Assembly: GCA_039583875.1 (NCBI GenBank)
Contig: CM077159.1
Span: 3,592,371 to 3,656,370, forward strand
Origin: Platanthera guangdongensis
Taxonomy: Eukaryota > Streptophyta > Magnoliopsida > Asparagales > Orchidaceae
Direction of reading: 5' to 3'
DNA length: 64,000 nt
A model generated the notes under the pieces. That model made no database searches, was not told the DNA's origin, and was given only the letters and a program-made list of their open reading frames with translations. Of the stretch, positions 11,570 through 23,118 are shown piece by piece; positions within the stretch are counted from its first letter, which is position 1; every line of letters starts with the position of its first letter. The position numbers and the translations under genes are program-made.

Positions 11570-13100
11570 TGAAAGTGCAGGTTAGATCTGATATACTCTA
11601 GAGGAGGGGTGAATAGAGTATGGTGCTTGCTAAAAACTTTTTACAACTCTTGTTGTATTCCTAAGTGAACAGGGAAGCAAATGAAATACAGCAAACACAA
11701 CAACTATCTATTTACAAAGAAATCACAGAACAATCACAAACCACAGCTAGAAAACAAAAGAAAATAAGCAACCAGATGACACAAGGAGCTATAGTGGTTC
11801 CCGAACCAATCTGGGTACATCCACTCTTCTACCACCCTAGGTAGGAATCCACTGCAGGATGAGTTGATCAGGTGTCCTGGTCACCAATGAGCTTTTGATA
11901 AGGTACTCAAAAACCAAACTAGATTTTTTGATCAGGTGTCTTGCCACCACTGAGTTTTGATAAGGTCTCAGAAACCAACACAAACTTTTGACGGGAGTTT
12001 GATAAACCCTTTACAGAGAGAGAGAGAGAGAGGGGGATGAGATGATCTTCTCTGTCAACAATCAGAGAGAAGATAGTGGATGTTGTCAAAGCTCCCCCTG
12101 AGATCTATAGTTGTTCAGGAAGTGAAGCTTTGCAGTAGGGTGATAGGCCTTCAGAAGATTTGATCTCCAGCAAAAGATGATTCCAGCAGCAGCTGAAATG
12201 TGTGGTGTCTGGAGTCTTGAATGATAATGACCTTTGAACACTGGAATCAAAAGGGATCTAGAAATTTCAGAATATTGATCTCCTTCAGTGATGTGTGTTC
12301 CTGTATGAATTCTGTCTGTGAATATCTGCAACTCTTTCTCTTTCTGTTGTTGTTGTTGTAATAGTTGTTTTTTTACCAGCAGAATATGAATAAATCTTTT
12401 ATTCCTTAGATCTGAATAGAATGATTCTCTGTCCAAGATAGCCGTTAACCTGTCATAAATGACTTCCTTAACTGCATTTTGTCTTCTGGAGGAAAGTCCA
12501 ATAAAACATTCCTTTGAAAATCCCTTGAAACTTGCTCCAGATTAATTGAAACGGCTACAAGATCCTTGACATAAATGCTGAGAATAATTCCATAACTGTC
12601 TGAATTTGAATCTTGAAAAACGTCAATCTCTCCAGAAAAACGTCGACCTGAGCTCAACTATCGTTGAACTGAGCTCAGAGACTGGACTTAGACTGAAGCA
12701 GAAAGCGTCGATCTGAGCTCAACTATCGTCGAACTGAGCTCAGAGATAGGGAAACAAACTAGAGACAGGAACGTCGATCTGAGCTCGAAGATCGTTGAAT
12801 GGAGTTCGACTACTCGTTGAAGTTGAGCTCAGAGATCGTCGAATGGAGTTCGATGATTCGTCGAGGTGAGCTCAGAGATCGTCGAATGGAGTTCGACGAT
12901 TCGTCGTCCTGAGCTCGACGAAATGACTTAGTCTCCTGAACTGAAATATCTGGTTTTGAGGGTCTTAAGGGCAGCTTTCAAACCTAAATACTAACCCTTA
13001 GACTCAATTCTAATTGACCTTTAGATCTATACAAGGAGGTCAAAATAAATTTCCTAAAGGACATAGTGATCCTTGCCCAAATCAGTAATAGGTTGTTCCA
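11570..13100 (-). repeat. LTR of Sirevirus-like fragment
   Basis: It runs from TGAAAGTGCAGG at 11570 to TTGTTCCA at 13100. On the element strand AAATAGGGGGAGAT (a polypurine tract) lies just before it. It contains a GA microsatellite (about 12016-12033) and, at about 12610-12920, repeated motifs GAGCTC and TCGTCGA. Confidence 0.65.
12610..12920. repeat. GAGCTC / TCGTCGA palindrome array
   Basis: Repeated blocks combine the palindrome GAGCTC with CGTCGA or TCGTCGAA, for example GATCGTCGAATGGAGTTCGA, which is itself nearly an inverted repeat. The array occupies the same relative position as the GTGTCGACAC array in the other Sirevirus LTR, suggesting an equivalent regulatory role with a different motif. 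Confidence 0.6.
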
Positions 13101-13258
13101 AAAATCTCCCCCTATTTGGGTTAGGATTACTATTTACAGACATTGGAAAAATAAAAACATTCAATGCATAAATATAACAAAAACAAAGAAAAAACATTGC
13201 AGAAACAAAGATATAATCACAGATAGTCAGAAATAGGTATTACTGTCATCTTACAGAA

Positions 13259-14061
13259 TCATTCATTTTCCTTGCTCTTTATGAGAACTATTTCTCTGTT
13301 GGGGTTGAGAGCTTCTTTCTTAGATCTTCTGTCATCAACTGCACCTAGAGAAGTTTGATGTTTTGGCCTGGGGACTACAGCTTCTGGGTGCAGCTTCATA
13401 TAACTTTCTGAATCAAAGAATTTGCTGGAAGAGTATCTCTCAAGTTCTTTCTTTCTTTGATCTGATAGAGTAGTGATATTTGATGTATCTTTTCCTTGTT
13501 CTCTAGCCTTCTTGATTTGGTCTAGTGCAGCCAACTCTTTCATTCTGGCAGTCCATGAAGTGGGATTATTTTTTGGGTCTTCAAATGGAACAGGTGCCTC
13601 ATATCTGTTTGAAGAATTATCAGGAGGAGCTTTGGAAGAGACTAGATCTTTAAGCTTATAAGGGAAGGGACCAGAAGTAGTGGCAGAGGGACCTTGTCCT
13701 TCCCTTTGATAAGGATGTTGCCTGGAATACACTCTGTGTCCTCTTTGATTTCCTCTGTACTGTCCTCTTCTGGAATGATAACCTCTAGACTGATTTCCTC
13801 TTTGCTGAGGTCTTCCTTGAAATTGATATGAAGTTTGGCTTCTAGCAGTAGATTGAGAGGCAGAACTTCCACCTGCACCTGCATCAGGTGAAGGAGGAGG
13901 AGGAGGAGGATTGAAATGAGATGATCCTTTGTCATATTTCCTTTTCTTCTTCATGGCTTTCAGCTGATTTCTGGAGTACTGCATCCATGGTTCTGTAATA
14001 GGGCAATCATGCAATATATAATATGGAATATCAGTTTCTGGGCATGACAGTTGTTTGTAGC
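13259..14061 (-). pseudogene. Fragment of an internal ORF next to the 3' LTR, possibly Sirevirus ORF3
   Basis: About 265 codons end at a stop at 13259. The frame is open to the break at about 14061 and beyond into unrelated sequence. I do not recognise a domain. The protein has a Pro run, a Gly/Arg/Gln-rich low-complexity middle (GNQSRGYHSRRGQ, GNQRGH), and a charged C-terminus (ARMKELAALDQIKKAREQGKD). Its position directly before the 3' LTR of a Sirevirus-like element is where the extra ORF of this group lies, so that is the best guess. It is not RT, integrase or a typical copia gag. Confidence 0.45.
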
Positions 14062-14458
14062 AAACTTGACTTGTTGTTTGGCACCTTGAACTCGGTCTTC
14101 CTTTCTCCTGGGTCCTTCTCTTGATACCAAATTGTAACACCCCCATCTGTCGCATAGCAAATAACAGAAGGTCCAGCTGGAACCCGACGCCATATACCAC
14201 AGACAGTCAGAAGGATTACCAAATGAATAATCAAACCACCCAATTAATACTACTCGTCCTACACAGAGCATTCTAGCGGAAGTTTTTAAAGTTGAAAGAA
14301 CCCAAACTTAAATCCATCAAATATGAATGTCCACAGCTACAACAACAGGAATGAAACCCCAAATACACTGAAACAGGTACATGGCCTTATGGCCTTACAA
14401 ATATTCACTTAATATAATATGTCTTACATACATCGGCTCGCAGGCCGGCCACACATGA
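14062..14458 (-). mobile_element. Deletion derivative of the gypsy-1 family
   Basis: 14133-14458 matches the gypsy-1 LTR end. The primer-binding site TTGGTATCA is followed on the element strand directly by gag C-terminal codons (DPGE-KE-EFKVPN-KSS type), which in gypsy-1 lie ~1 kb further on (about 9895-9955). The primer site and gag have therefore been fused by a deletion of roughly 1 kb. The LTR is cut at 14458 by LINE1 and the gag end at 14062 by the Sirevirus fragment. Confidence 0.75.
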
Positions 14459-14459
14459 T

Positions 14460-15500
14460 AAATGGAGCTTCGATTTTGTGCCAGCAATCGGAAAATCTGG
14501 AGGTATTATCCTTCTTTGGCTTGATAATTTACTCAAGATTAATTGCATTACCAAAGACAAACAACTTATAACGGCATCCGTCCTTTTTCCTACCGGCTTC
14601 GAGTGGCAATTGGGAGCCATTTACACTAACAAATATACGCATCAAAGGCGCGTGCTCTGGCATGGATTGTCCACTCTTAACAGGAACATCCCAACAATCT
14701 TGGGTGGCGACTTCAACTGTGTCTTGCAGGTAGATGAGAAGAGAGGGGGAAACAAAGTGAATCTGTCGAAAGGGTCCAATGAATTTGCCAATTTTATTAC
14801 TCTCGGTGACTACCATGAAATTCCCTATGCGGGTAATATTTTTACTTGGTGCAACAACGAAAAACCGACCAACCGGGTACTCTCACGGCTTGACCGTGTC
14901 TTATTCAATGCCTCGACAATGCTTGCCTATTCGGGATCTACCGTCCAACATCTCACAAGGATTGCGTCGTACCATTCTCCTCTACTTCTGCAAATAGACA
15001 ATCTGAAGCTTTCTTCGCCAAGAGGCAGCCTGAGATTTGAAGAGGCATGTATGATTAGCCCAAATGTTCATTCTATAGCCCAAGGAGCTTGGAGAAAACC
15101 TATTACAGGTGATTATAACAATGTGCTGGAAGTTAAATGCGCGAGGACAATTAAGAATCTTGCTAGATGGGCCAAGTTTAATACAAAAGCTGAATCATTA
15201 AGAGATAAGAAACTGGAAAGTGAAATTGAGTAACTCCAATTACGGGAAGCTGTGGCCCCTCTCTCGGATGAGGATCTACACTCATTACGCTGCCTGGTGG
15301 CCAGTTATACCGAAATCCAGACAAAGCATGACGCCTGGTGGTGGCAAAGGGCAAAGAACAATTGGCTTAATCAAGGTGATCGCAACTCTTCCTTCTTCCA
15401 TGCAGCCGCTACTCAAAGGAAGCAAGAAAATTGGATTTCAAGCTCATTATCGGAAATGAAACCATCTCTGATCATGACCGAATTGAGGAGATAATGGTGG
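14460..15500 (+). pseudogene. LINE1 ORF2, endonuclease part
   Basis: An APE-like endonuclease (EEP fold) nicks DNA to start target-primed reverse transcription. Visible motifs are GKSGGIILLW, ILGGDFNCVL (catalytic D/N), GNIFTWCNN, RLDRVLFN and an ...SYHSPLLL motif, which in most L1 elements is SDHxPL; here Asp is replaced by Tyr (SYH). A stop at 15231-15233 interrupts the linker and the frame shifts before RT. The true N-terminus is lost. Confidence 0.85.
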
Positions 15501-15559
15501 GACACTTCTCCAACCGGTGGTGTTTAGCTGACTCAACTACGGTGGAGGCATTGCCGAGG

Positions 15560-16837
15560 CCTCTAAAGTAGCTTTCAATTCTTGAAACACAAATGCTCAC
15601 TATCCCGCCAACGGATGCCGAGATAAAGAAAGCAGTTTTCTCATTCGGGCGCAACAAGGCTCCAAGAAGCGATGGGGTAACACATTCCTTCTGAACACAT
15701 TTTTGGAACTTTACAATGTTTGATCTAATTGCAGCCGTCAAAAGTTTCTTCGCCACGTGTCGTATGGATGAAAAATGGAAAGACACCCTAGTGGTTCTAA
15801 TTCCAAAATGCAGCAACCCGAGTTCGCCGGATCACTTCCGGCAAATAAGTTTATGCTCAACAATCTACAAAGTTGGCACAAAAATCCTTGCAAATCGTTT
15901 GAAGCCCCTTCTCCGAAGCTTGATCTCGGAGGAGCAAACAACCTTTGTTCCGGGGAGGTTAATGTCAGACAACTGCTTGCTCGCTCAGGAGCTTATCCAC
16001 CGCCTTCATACAACCGAGAGCAGCGCCGGCTATATGGCCATGAAGATTGATATGGAAAAGGCCTTCGATCGGATGCAATGGAGCTTTATAAAGCGCGCGA
16101 TGATGGCGTTCAACTTCCCCACTGGTTGGATCAACCTGGTCATGGAGTGCATCACCAACCAAGGATTTGGTCTCCTTATAAATGGTTAAAAATCTAAGTG
16201 GATACAAGCTACTTGCGGGCTGCGCCAAGGCTGTCCCCTCTCTCCATATCTATTCATTTTATGCTCGGAGTTCCTATCCTTATTGATTAAGGAAAGCACC
16301 CATCCTGGAATTGGTATAAAAATCAACCTCTCCACTTCAAGAATTTCTCATCTTTTATTTGTGGACGACACATTCCTATTTGGTTCGGCAACTCCTAGAA
16401 CGGCGGCCGAGCTCGTGACTATTTTGGGCCGTTATTGTGCTCTTTCAGGCGAGGCTGTAAATTCTCAGAAATCAAATATCATTTTTGGGTCTAAAGTCAC
16501 AAGGACTTCAAAACAAGTTATCCTCCAACTTCTCGGACATAGATCTGCTAATGCCATTAGCTATCTTGGCATTTCGTTGCGGCCAGACAAGGTTCGGACT
16601 ACTGATTATGATTATCTACTGGACAACATCTCTAGCAAAATAAGATCATGGGGCCTTTGCCATCTATCTCTAGCGGGTAGAGCGGCTCTTATAAAAAGCG
16701 CGCTCTTGGCGCTTCCTCTACATGCTCTCGCCAACTCTCCTATGCCGATATCCATTATAAATAAAATAAACAGCCTTCTGTCATCCTTCTTTTGGAGTGG
16801 GTCGCAACATAATCATTCGATTCACTATGTGAAATAG
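15560..16837 (+). pseudogene. LINE1 ORF2, reverse transcriptase
   Basis: The non-LTR RT domain RVT_1 is visible: TLVVLIPKC, RQISLCSTIYKV, ILANRLKPLL, QTTFVPGRLMSDN, MKIDMEKAFDRM, CGLRQGCPLSPYLFILC and the catalytic FVDD (HLLFVDDTFLF). After it come the L1 motif YLGISLRP and the SLAGRAALIKS region. Stops near 15570, 15694, 16188 and 16837 lie in this frame, so the enzyme is dead. Confidence 0.87.
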
Positions 16838-17756
16838 AGTGAAATCTGCCTCCCAAAGGACCGGGGTGGGCTGGGCTTCTTAAATTTATAGATTTGGCGA
16901 CGTGTATTAATGGCGAAAGTTGCTACCCGTGTTGTTAGAGGGGAAGACAGCCTCTTTGCTCGAACATTTGCCCCCAAATATTCTGGACACGCCAGATTTC
17001 AACCTAACCGAAATCAATCAAAAATTTGGAAGTGTATTTGCCAGGGCCGTGAGATTTTGGACAATCAAACTATGTGGATGGTGGGTAATGGTGCATGTAT
17101 TTCAACCATGGATGACAATTGGATTGGGACTTTGCCGCTCAGTAAATGGCCGACTTTCATTAATGTTGATTCCCTACCTTCGATGGTGGCGGGATTGCTG
17201 GACTCCAATTATAGGTGGGCGGCCGAGTGTTTTGCTGGATTCAGCAATGTCCTGGCCGAAGCTGTGTTCCGATTACCAAGAGATAATGTGGGGGGGGGAC
17301 AAGCTTATTTGGTCACATTCAGAGAAGGTTTCTATGGATACTGGAGCTTCTTACAGCTTGGAATACCCGCAAGGTTCACTCGTAGGCTGAGATATTTGGA
17401 AAATAAAATCCCAGCAACGTATATTGCTGCTACTATGGCGAGCCATGAATGACATGATGCCTACATATGACTGGCTGCACCGACACCATCTACGCTCCGA
17501 AGTTGCATGCCCACGGGGATGTAGCCAAGTGGAAAATATTCAACACATATTTGATAACTGTCGTTTTGCCTCTCGCATCCGCACAGAATTAACAAGGTTG
17601 TGCATCAAATTCAACTCTAGCTGTGCCAATTTCCTGGATATCCTGCTTCATAAAATGACCATCAGCACAAATTCCTTTGAAATTAAAGTCATAGCTTCAA
17701 TTATTTATATGTCATGGAAAGCTAGAAACCAACGTGTCCATGGTGAGCCACACTTG
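16838..17756 (+). pseudogene. LINE1 ORF2, C-terminal region with zf-RVT domain
   Basis: After the RT comes a connector (TFAPKYSGHARF, MWMVGNGACISTMDDNWIG). The zf-RVT zinc-binding domain follows in another frame (MMPTYDWLHRHHL, CPRGCSQVENIQHIFDNC), then WKARNQRVHGEPHL. This is interrupted at 17756 by the copia LTR. The frame resumes at 23122 with QPASVVINAVSD. LINE3 has the uninterrupted equivalent (HDEPYLQPASIVINAISDG), confirming the junction. Confidence 0.85.
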
Positions 17757-18200
17757 TGTTGAAGTATTAGACCGGGCGGCCTGGCGGTCTAGTCTGGCGA
17801 GTTGTTGACCACGCGGTCTAGAGGTTCTTTTCCAGCAGGTTCGTGTTCAGACTGTTGTTGTTTGTAGTCCGAGCAGTATAGCGGTCTCTCTCAGAAGCTT
17901 GGAGATCGGGCGGTCTAGCGGTCTCCTATTGCAGAGTGTTCTCTTCCTGCTGGAGTTGCCGAGCGGTTAGCCCATTTGTCTAACCGCGTGGCATGTGCAG
18001 TCTCTTTAATTTCTAGCCGCTCAACCCTGTAATTTTTTAGTCCCACATTGTTTGTTTGTACTCTCTCATTTCTCCTCCGTTCTATAAAAGGGAGGTCATA
18101 CCTTTGTAAATGATATCTTTTTGGATAATAAAACTTTCAATTATTCAAATTTCTGCCTGTTTGTTCGCTGCTTGTTAGCTGTGTGTTTGCTACTTTTACA
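17757..18200 (+). repeat. 5' LTR of copia-1
   Basis: 444 bp, TGTTGAAG...CTTTTACA. It contains repeated GGCGGTCTAG-type motifs, a TATA box at 18083-18090 and a poly(A) signal AATAAA at 18127-18132. The primer-binding site follows immediately. Confidence 0.93.
18083..18090 (+). promoter_or_regulatory. TATA box in copia-1 5' LTR
   Basis: TATAAAAG followed by GGAGG, about 118 bp before the LTR end. The identical motif lies at 22999-23006 in the 3' LTR. Position and sequence fit an LTR promoter. Confidence 0.65.
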
Positions 18201-18603
18201 TGGTATCAGAGGCAACGATTGATTCGACCTGATTCCGTCTTTGGATCTTCTGTCCGCGCGGCTTGTCCAAGCGACTTCTTTGCCTTGTCGCTGCCCTATT
18301 CGCGCGACTTCCTTCGGTCTTTTCTCGACCTTTTCTCACGTGTCCTTTGCTTCCTCTTCTCTCTGTTCGCTCGGCCTCTTTCAGTTCACGCGACCTCTTT
18401 TCCTGTGCCTTGGTCTGCTTAATGGCCACAGGTGTTCGGCAACCGCGCCGTTGCAGCTTCTTCTCTTTCGCCCGCTGCGGTTTCATCCATGTTCGCTGCG
18501 GTCTACTTCTCGTGTCGCGACCTCCTCCTTAGGTCGTGTGGCTTTATCTCTTTTCTCTCTCCCTGCTGCTTCTCTTCTATTTGAGCGGTATCCTGCTTTC
18601 TCT

Positions 18604-19539
18604 ATGGACAATTCCGGTCTCTCCACCCCTATTATCTCTACCTCCACCACCCCTACGGCTCCTCCTCCTCCTACTACTTCTAGAAACCTTGGCACGCTTT
18701 CTAAACTTGTTGGCTCCAACTATCCAGATTGGAGCGTTTCTTTCACCTTTCTTCTACGCTCTCAGCGCAAGCGTCATCACCTCACCGATGACCTTCCTCC
18801 TCTTAACTCTTCTCAATTTGTTGACTGGGATGCGAGTGATGCGCTTGTCCGCACTTGGCTGGCCAACAACCTTTCTGATGAGTGCCTTCCCGTCATTTGC
18901 CATGATGAGACGGTCAAGGTTGCTTGTCTTCACCTAGCTGCTCTCTATTCGAAGGGGGGCCAGACGTCCCACATTTATACTCTCTATGCGGACCTCTTCG
19001 CCTGCCCTTCTATGTCTCCTGCTACGGCTTATCAGCGGGTTCAGGCTCTTGGCGCAGAGATCCTCCAGAATCGCCCCTTCTCCGCAGACTTGGCCGAACA
19101 ACACAAACACTTCCACAAACTCCTGGTTGTTTGTTATCTTCTCCGCCTTCCCGAATCCGTTGATATGATCCGTCAGCAGATCTTGGGTGAGGCGGAGTCT
19201 CCCACTTTGGATGCCATCGCGGCTCGCATTGCCGCTGTTACTTTGCTGCTCCAGCGTCCTCTGTTGTCCTCCCCTCCTTCCCAAGACTCCTATGCTCACC
19301 AAGCTCAGCGGGGGGGGGGGCCTAGTGGTCGCAACCACTCAGGCGGGCGTGGTTCGTCTAGGTTCCTCTGCTCTCACTGTGGTCGTACCAGCCATTCTGT
19401 TGACCGTTGCTGGCAGAAACAACCTCATCTTCGCCCTTCCAGTGATGCATCTTCCTCAACCCCGCCTCCTCTCGGCCGTCTGCCTTTGTGGCCACAACTT
19501 CAGGTAGTGCCCACGTCATTACCCAAGGTAAATGGCTGA
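18604..19539 (+). pseudogene. gag: Copia-1 gag with CCHC knuckle
   Basis: ATG at 18604 opens MDNSGLSTP, a Ser/Thr/Pro-rich N-terminus. A UBN2-like copia gag core follows (KLVGSNYPDWSVSF, LVRTWLANNLSDE, AQALGAEILQN-type) and a zinc knuckle (LCSHCGRTSHSVDRCW). The frame ends at 19537-19539, while protease continues in the frame of 19488, so a frameshift separates gag from pol. Upstream in-frame codons from 18241 exist, but the ATG at 18604 is the natural start for this family. Confidence 0.8.
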
Positions 19540-20945
19540 TTGACTCTGGTGCTACAAATCACATGACCGGAAACCCTCATTGCTTCTCTCTCCTTAAAAC
19601 ACATGACCGATTGCCCCCGCTTCGTGTGGCGGATGGTTCACCCTCCACGGTTCATGGAATGGGCATGGTTCAAGTCACCCCGTCGCTTCGCTTGGAGGAC
19701 ACTCTCTATGTCCCGAAGTTCCCGTGCAATTTATTATTTGCTACTACTTTATGCAGGCAACTTCAGTGCTCCGTCTTATTCACTCCCACTTCTTATTCTT
19801 TTCAGGACCCGAGGACCCAGCAGACGATTGCTACTGAGACTGAGAGTGGCGGCCTCTACTTCCTCGATAACGTTTCCGCTCTGTCTGCCTACTCCTCCTC
19901 CTCTACAGATCTACTTCAATGGCATCTTCGCCTTGGACATCCTCCTCCTCGGATTCTTCGACAACTTCTGCCCCACTTACCTCCAACCAGTCCTTCGCTC
20001 AACTATGATGCGTGTCAGCTTGGCAAACATCACCGCTCCTCCTTCCCGCCGAAGCAAGGCCGTAGCTCCTCTCGCCCGTTTGATCTCATTCATTCTGATG
20101 TCTGGGGTCCTGCTCCTACCCTCACCATTGGTCGAGGTAGTTCCTACTTTGTAATTTTTATTGATGATTTTTCTAGATGTACCTAGGTGTATCTATTAAA
20201 AGATCGCTCTGAACTCTTTTCTGTCTGACAATCTTTTTATTATATGATTAAAACTCAATTTGACATTTCTATTAAAGTCTTTCGCTCTGATAATGCTAAG
20301 GAATATCTTAGTCATGAGTTTTCCTCCTTCTTTCTGCAACATGCTCTTGTTCATCAGACCATCTGTGTTTACACCTCCCAGCAAAATTGGGTGGCAGAGC
20401 GTAAAAATCGTCACCTCCTTGATGTCGCTCGCACTCTCATGACGCAGATGCAAGTGCCCCGCTCCTACTGGGGCTATGCTATGCTCCTCACCTGCTGTCT
20501 CATCAATCGCCTTCCTTCCACGGTTCTCCACGGCCAGACCCCCTTCTCCATTCTATACCCCAGCAAGGAACCATTTCCTCTCCCTTTCCGTGTCTTTGGG
20601 TGTACGGCTTTTGTACATGCTCCGTCTGCTACCCGCGACAAGCTTTCCCCCTGTTCCACCAAGTGTGTCTTTTTGTGGTACTCTACCACTCAAAAAGGCT
20701 ATTGTTGTTTTGACCCCGTTCTGTGCAAACAATTTGTGTACGCAGACGTGACCTTCTTCGAGAATGCATCCTACTTCTCTCTTGAATCCCCTCTTCCTCC
20801 TGATGTCTCTGCTTCTCCACCATCTCTCTCTGTTCCTTCCACCCCTATCAACGTCACCCCTCTTACCTCATCTCCTCCTCCATCTCCTCCTCTATCTGTC
20901 CTACCCCCTCCACCTTCTCCATCTTCTCTACAGCCGTCTCTCTAG
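19488..20945 (+). pseudogene. pol: Copia-1 protease and integrase
   Basis: Aspartic protease signature IDSGATNHM. The GAG-pre-integrase domain is WHLRLGHP. The integrase core has DLIHSDVWGPAP, FRSDNAKEY and WVAERKNRHLLDVARTL, then the RVFGCTAFVHAP motif. A stop at 20184-20186 splits the integrase, and a frameshift near 20945 separates it from RT. Confidence 0.85.
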
Positions 20946-22665
20946 TCCCGGGCCAGCCTTCTCCGCCACGGACGCTCCTGTCACTAAGGCACGCGTCGAC
21001 CTAGATCTTACCATTGCTCTTCGTAAAGGGGTGCGGGCATGTACTCAACATTCGCTTGCGGCAGTTGTTTCTTATGATCGGCTTTCTCCTTCTCGCAGGT
21101 GTTTTTCCTCGGCTATCTCAGCTACTGCCACTCCCCGCACCTACCAGGAGGCTCTTGCTATTCCTCATTGGAAATCTGTCATGGATAAAAAGATGGCTAC
21201 TCTTACTGAAAGGGTTACCTGGACCCTTGTTCCTCCACCAGTGAGTACTGATGTGGTTGGCTGTCGCTGGGTGTTTGTTGTGAAATTTCTCCCCAACGGC
21301 ACTGTGAATTGCTACAAGGCCTGGCTGGTGGCCAAAGGCTTCACTCAGACTTATGTCGTTGATTACTTTGATACTTTATCTCCAGTTGCTCGTCTCAGCA
21401 CCATCCGGGTTCTTCTCTCTGTGGCTGTCAACAGGGATTGGGCTATTTCCCAGCTTGATGTCAAGAATGCCATTCTCTATGGGGATCTTCAGGAGGACGT
21501 CTACATGGAGCAACCTCCTGGGTATGTTGCTCAGGGTGAGACAAGAGTATGTCGTTTGAAGAAGGCCATTTATGGCCTAAAGCAGAGCCCTCGGGCGTGG
21601 TTCGACAAGTTCAGTGGCATTGTGGCTACCATCGGCTTTGCAAGGAGTTCGACCGATCACTCCTTATTTATTCGCAAAACCGCCTCGAGACTGGTGGTTT
21701 TGGCAGTGTATGTGGATGATATTCTTCTTACTGGCGATGACCAAGCTGGGGTGGACTTGACGAAGAAACACCTCCGTCAACACCTGGTCACGAAGGATAT
21801 GAGCTCCCCGAAATACTTTTTGGGGATGGAAATCTCTCGGAAGCTTGACTCATTGGTTCTCTCCCAACGGAAGTATTCTCTTGATCTTCTACAAGATGCA
21901 GGATTGACAGGTGCCAAACCGGCCCAGTTTCCTATGGCTATTGGAGAAGACAAAACCTGGACAGATGACTCGCCTCTTCTATCTGATGTCACGAGGTACA
22001 GACATTTGGTGGGCAAACTCATCTATCTCACGGTGACCAGACCTGACATCTCCTATGTTGTAGGCAAGGTTAGTCAGTTTATGCAAGCTCTCAGGGAGTG
22101 CCATCTTCAGTCTGCCTTAAAGATTTTAGAGTATGTCAAATCAGCACCGGGAAAAGGGCTAATCTTTCAGAGGAATGGTCATTTAAGGGTTGAAGCCTAC
22201 TCAGATTCAAGCTATGCGGATGATAAAGGCGATCGTAAATCTACATTAGGTTTTTGTACTTTTGTTGGAGGAAATCTTGTGAGTTGGAAGAGTAAGAAAC
22301 AATATGTTGTCTCCAGATCTAGTGTAGAAGCCGAATACCGGAGTATGGCGTCAACCACGTGTGAGTTAAAATGGTTGCGGACTCTCATGCTTGACCTAAG
22401 AGAGGTCTACGACTATCCTCTTCATATGTTCTGTGACAACAAGGCCGTTATTTACATATCCAAAAATCCGATCTTCCATGAGAGAACAAAACATATAGAA
22501 GTCAACTACCATTTCATTCGGGAAGAGGTTTTGAAGAAACAGATTTGTACTTCGTTTGTCACCTCCGACAAAGAATTGACGGATATCTTCACAAAACCTA
22601 TTTCTACTTCCTTCTTCCACATATGTGACAAGCTGGGCATGATTGATATCTATGCTCCAGCTTGA
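20946..22665 (+). pseudogene. pol: Copia-1 reverse transcriptase and RNase H
   Basis: An open frame to the stop at 22663-22665 encodes a copia RT: GCRWVFVVKFLPNG, AKGFTQTYVVDYFDT, SQLDVKNAILYGDL (usually DVKNAFLHG), KAIYGLKQSPRAW and the catalytic YVDDILLTGDD. RNase H follows (YSDSSYADDKGDRKST, SRSSVEAEYRSMA, DNKAVIYISKNP, HIEVNYHFIRE, ELTDIFTKPI). The RT-RNase H part itself has no stop. The element is inactive because of breaks upstream. Confidence 0.9.
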
Positions 22666-22672
22666 GGGGGAG

Positions 22673-23116
22673 TGTTGAAGTATTACACCGAGCGGCCTGG
22701 CGGTCTAGTCTGGCGGATTGTTGACCGCACAGTCTAGCAGTTCCTTTCCAGCAGGTTCATGTTCAGACTGTCGCTGTTTGTAGTCCGAGCGGTCTGACGG
22801 TCTCTCTCAGAAGCTTGGAGACCGGGCGGTCTAGCGGTCTCCTATTGCGGCGTGTTCTCTTCCTGCTGGAGTTGCCGAGCGGTTAGCTTATTTGTCTAAC
22901 CATACGACCTGTGCGGTCTCTTTAATTTCTAGCCACTCAGCCCTATAATTTTTTAGTCCGACATTGTTTGTTTATACTCTCTCTTTTCTCCTCCATTCTA
23001 TAAAAGGGAGGTCATACCTTTGTAAATGATATCTTTTTGGATAATAAAATTTTCAATTATTCAAATTTCTACCTGTTTGTTCACTGCTTGTTAGCTGCGT
23101 GTTCGCTACTTTTACA
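22673..23116 (+). repeat. 3' LTR of copia-1
   Basis: 444 bp, same ends as the 5' LTR, preceded by the polypurine tract TTGAGGGGGAG. TATA box at 22999-23006. Confidence 0.93.
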
Positions 23117-23118
23117 AC

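Larger units (their letters stand above)
11570..14061 (-). mobile_element. Sirevirus-like copia, 3' end only
   Basis: An LTR (11570-13100), a polypurine tract and part of an internal ORF (13259 to about 14061) lie in minus orientation. The LTR has the same layout as the Sirevirus LTR at 24940 (CTAGAGGNGGGGTGAATA near one end, GGGTACATCCACT shortly after, then a palindrome array and TCTCCCCCTATTTGG at the other end) but a different sequence. Everything upstream of the internal ORF is missing. The right break joins a gypsy-1-family fragment at 14061/14062. Confidence 0.7.
17757..23116 (+). mobile_element. Copia-1: Ty1/copia LTR retrotransposon
   Basis: A complete structure of 5360 bp: two 444-bp LTRs (17757-18200, 22673-23116), primer-binding site TGGTATCAGAGG at 18201, gag, protease-integrase, RT-RNase H, polypurine tract TTGAGGGGGAG before 22673, and TSD ACTTG. 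About 40 mismatches between the LTRs by eye (near 9%), mostly transitions, suggest an old insertion. The order integrase before RT identifies copia. I do not assign the lineage. Confidence 0.93.

Noticed and set aside
18196..18937. Several overlapping ORFs in the copia-1 leader and gag region (Leu/Ser-rich)
   Set aside because: Shadow frames of the CT-rich leader and gag. Only the frame starting at 18604 has gag and zinc-knuckle motifs.
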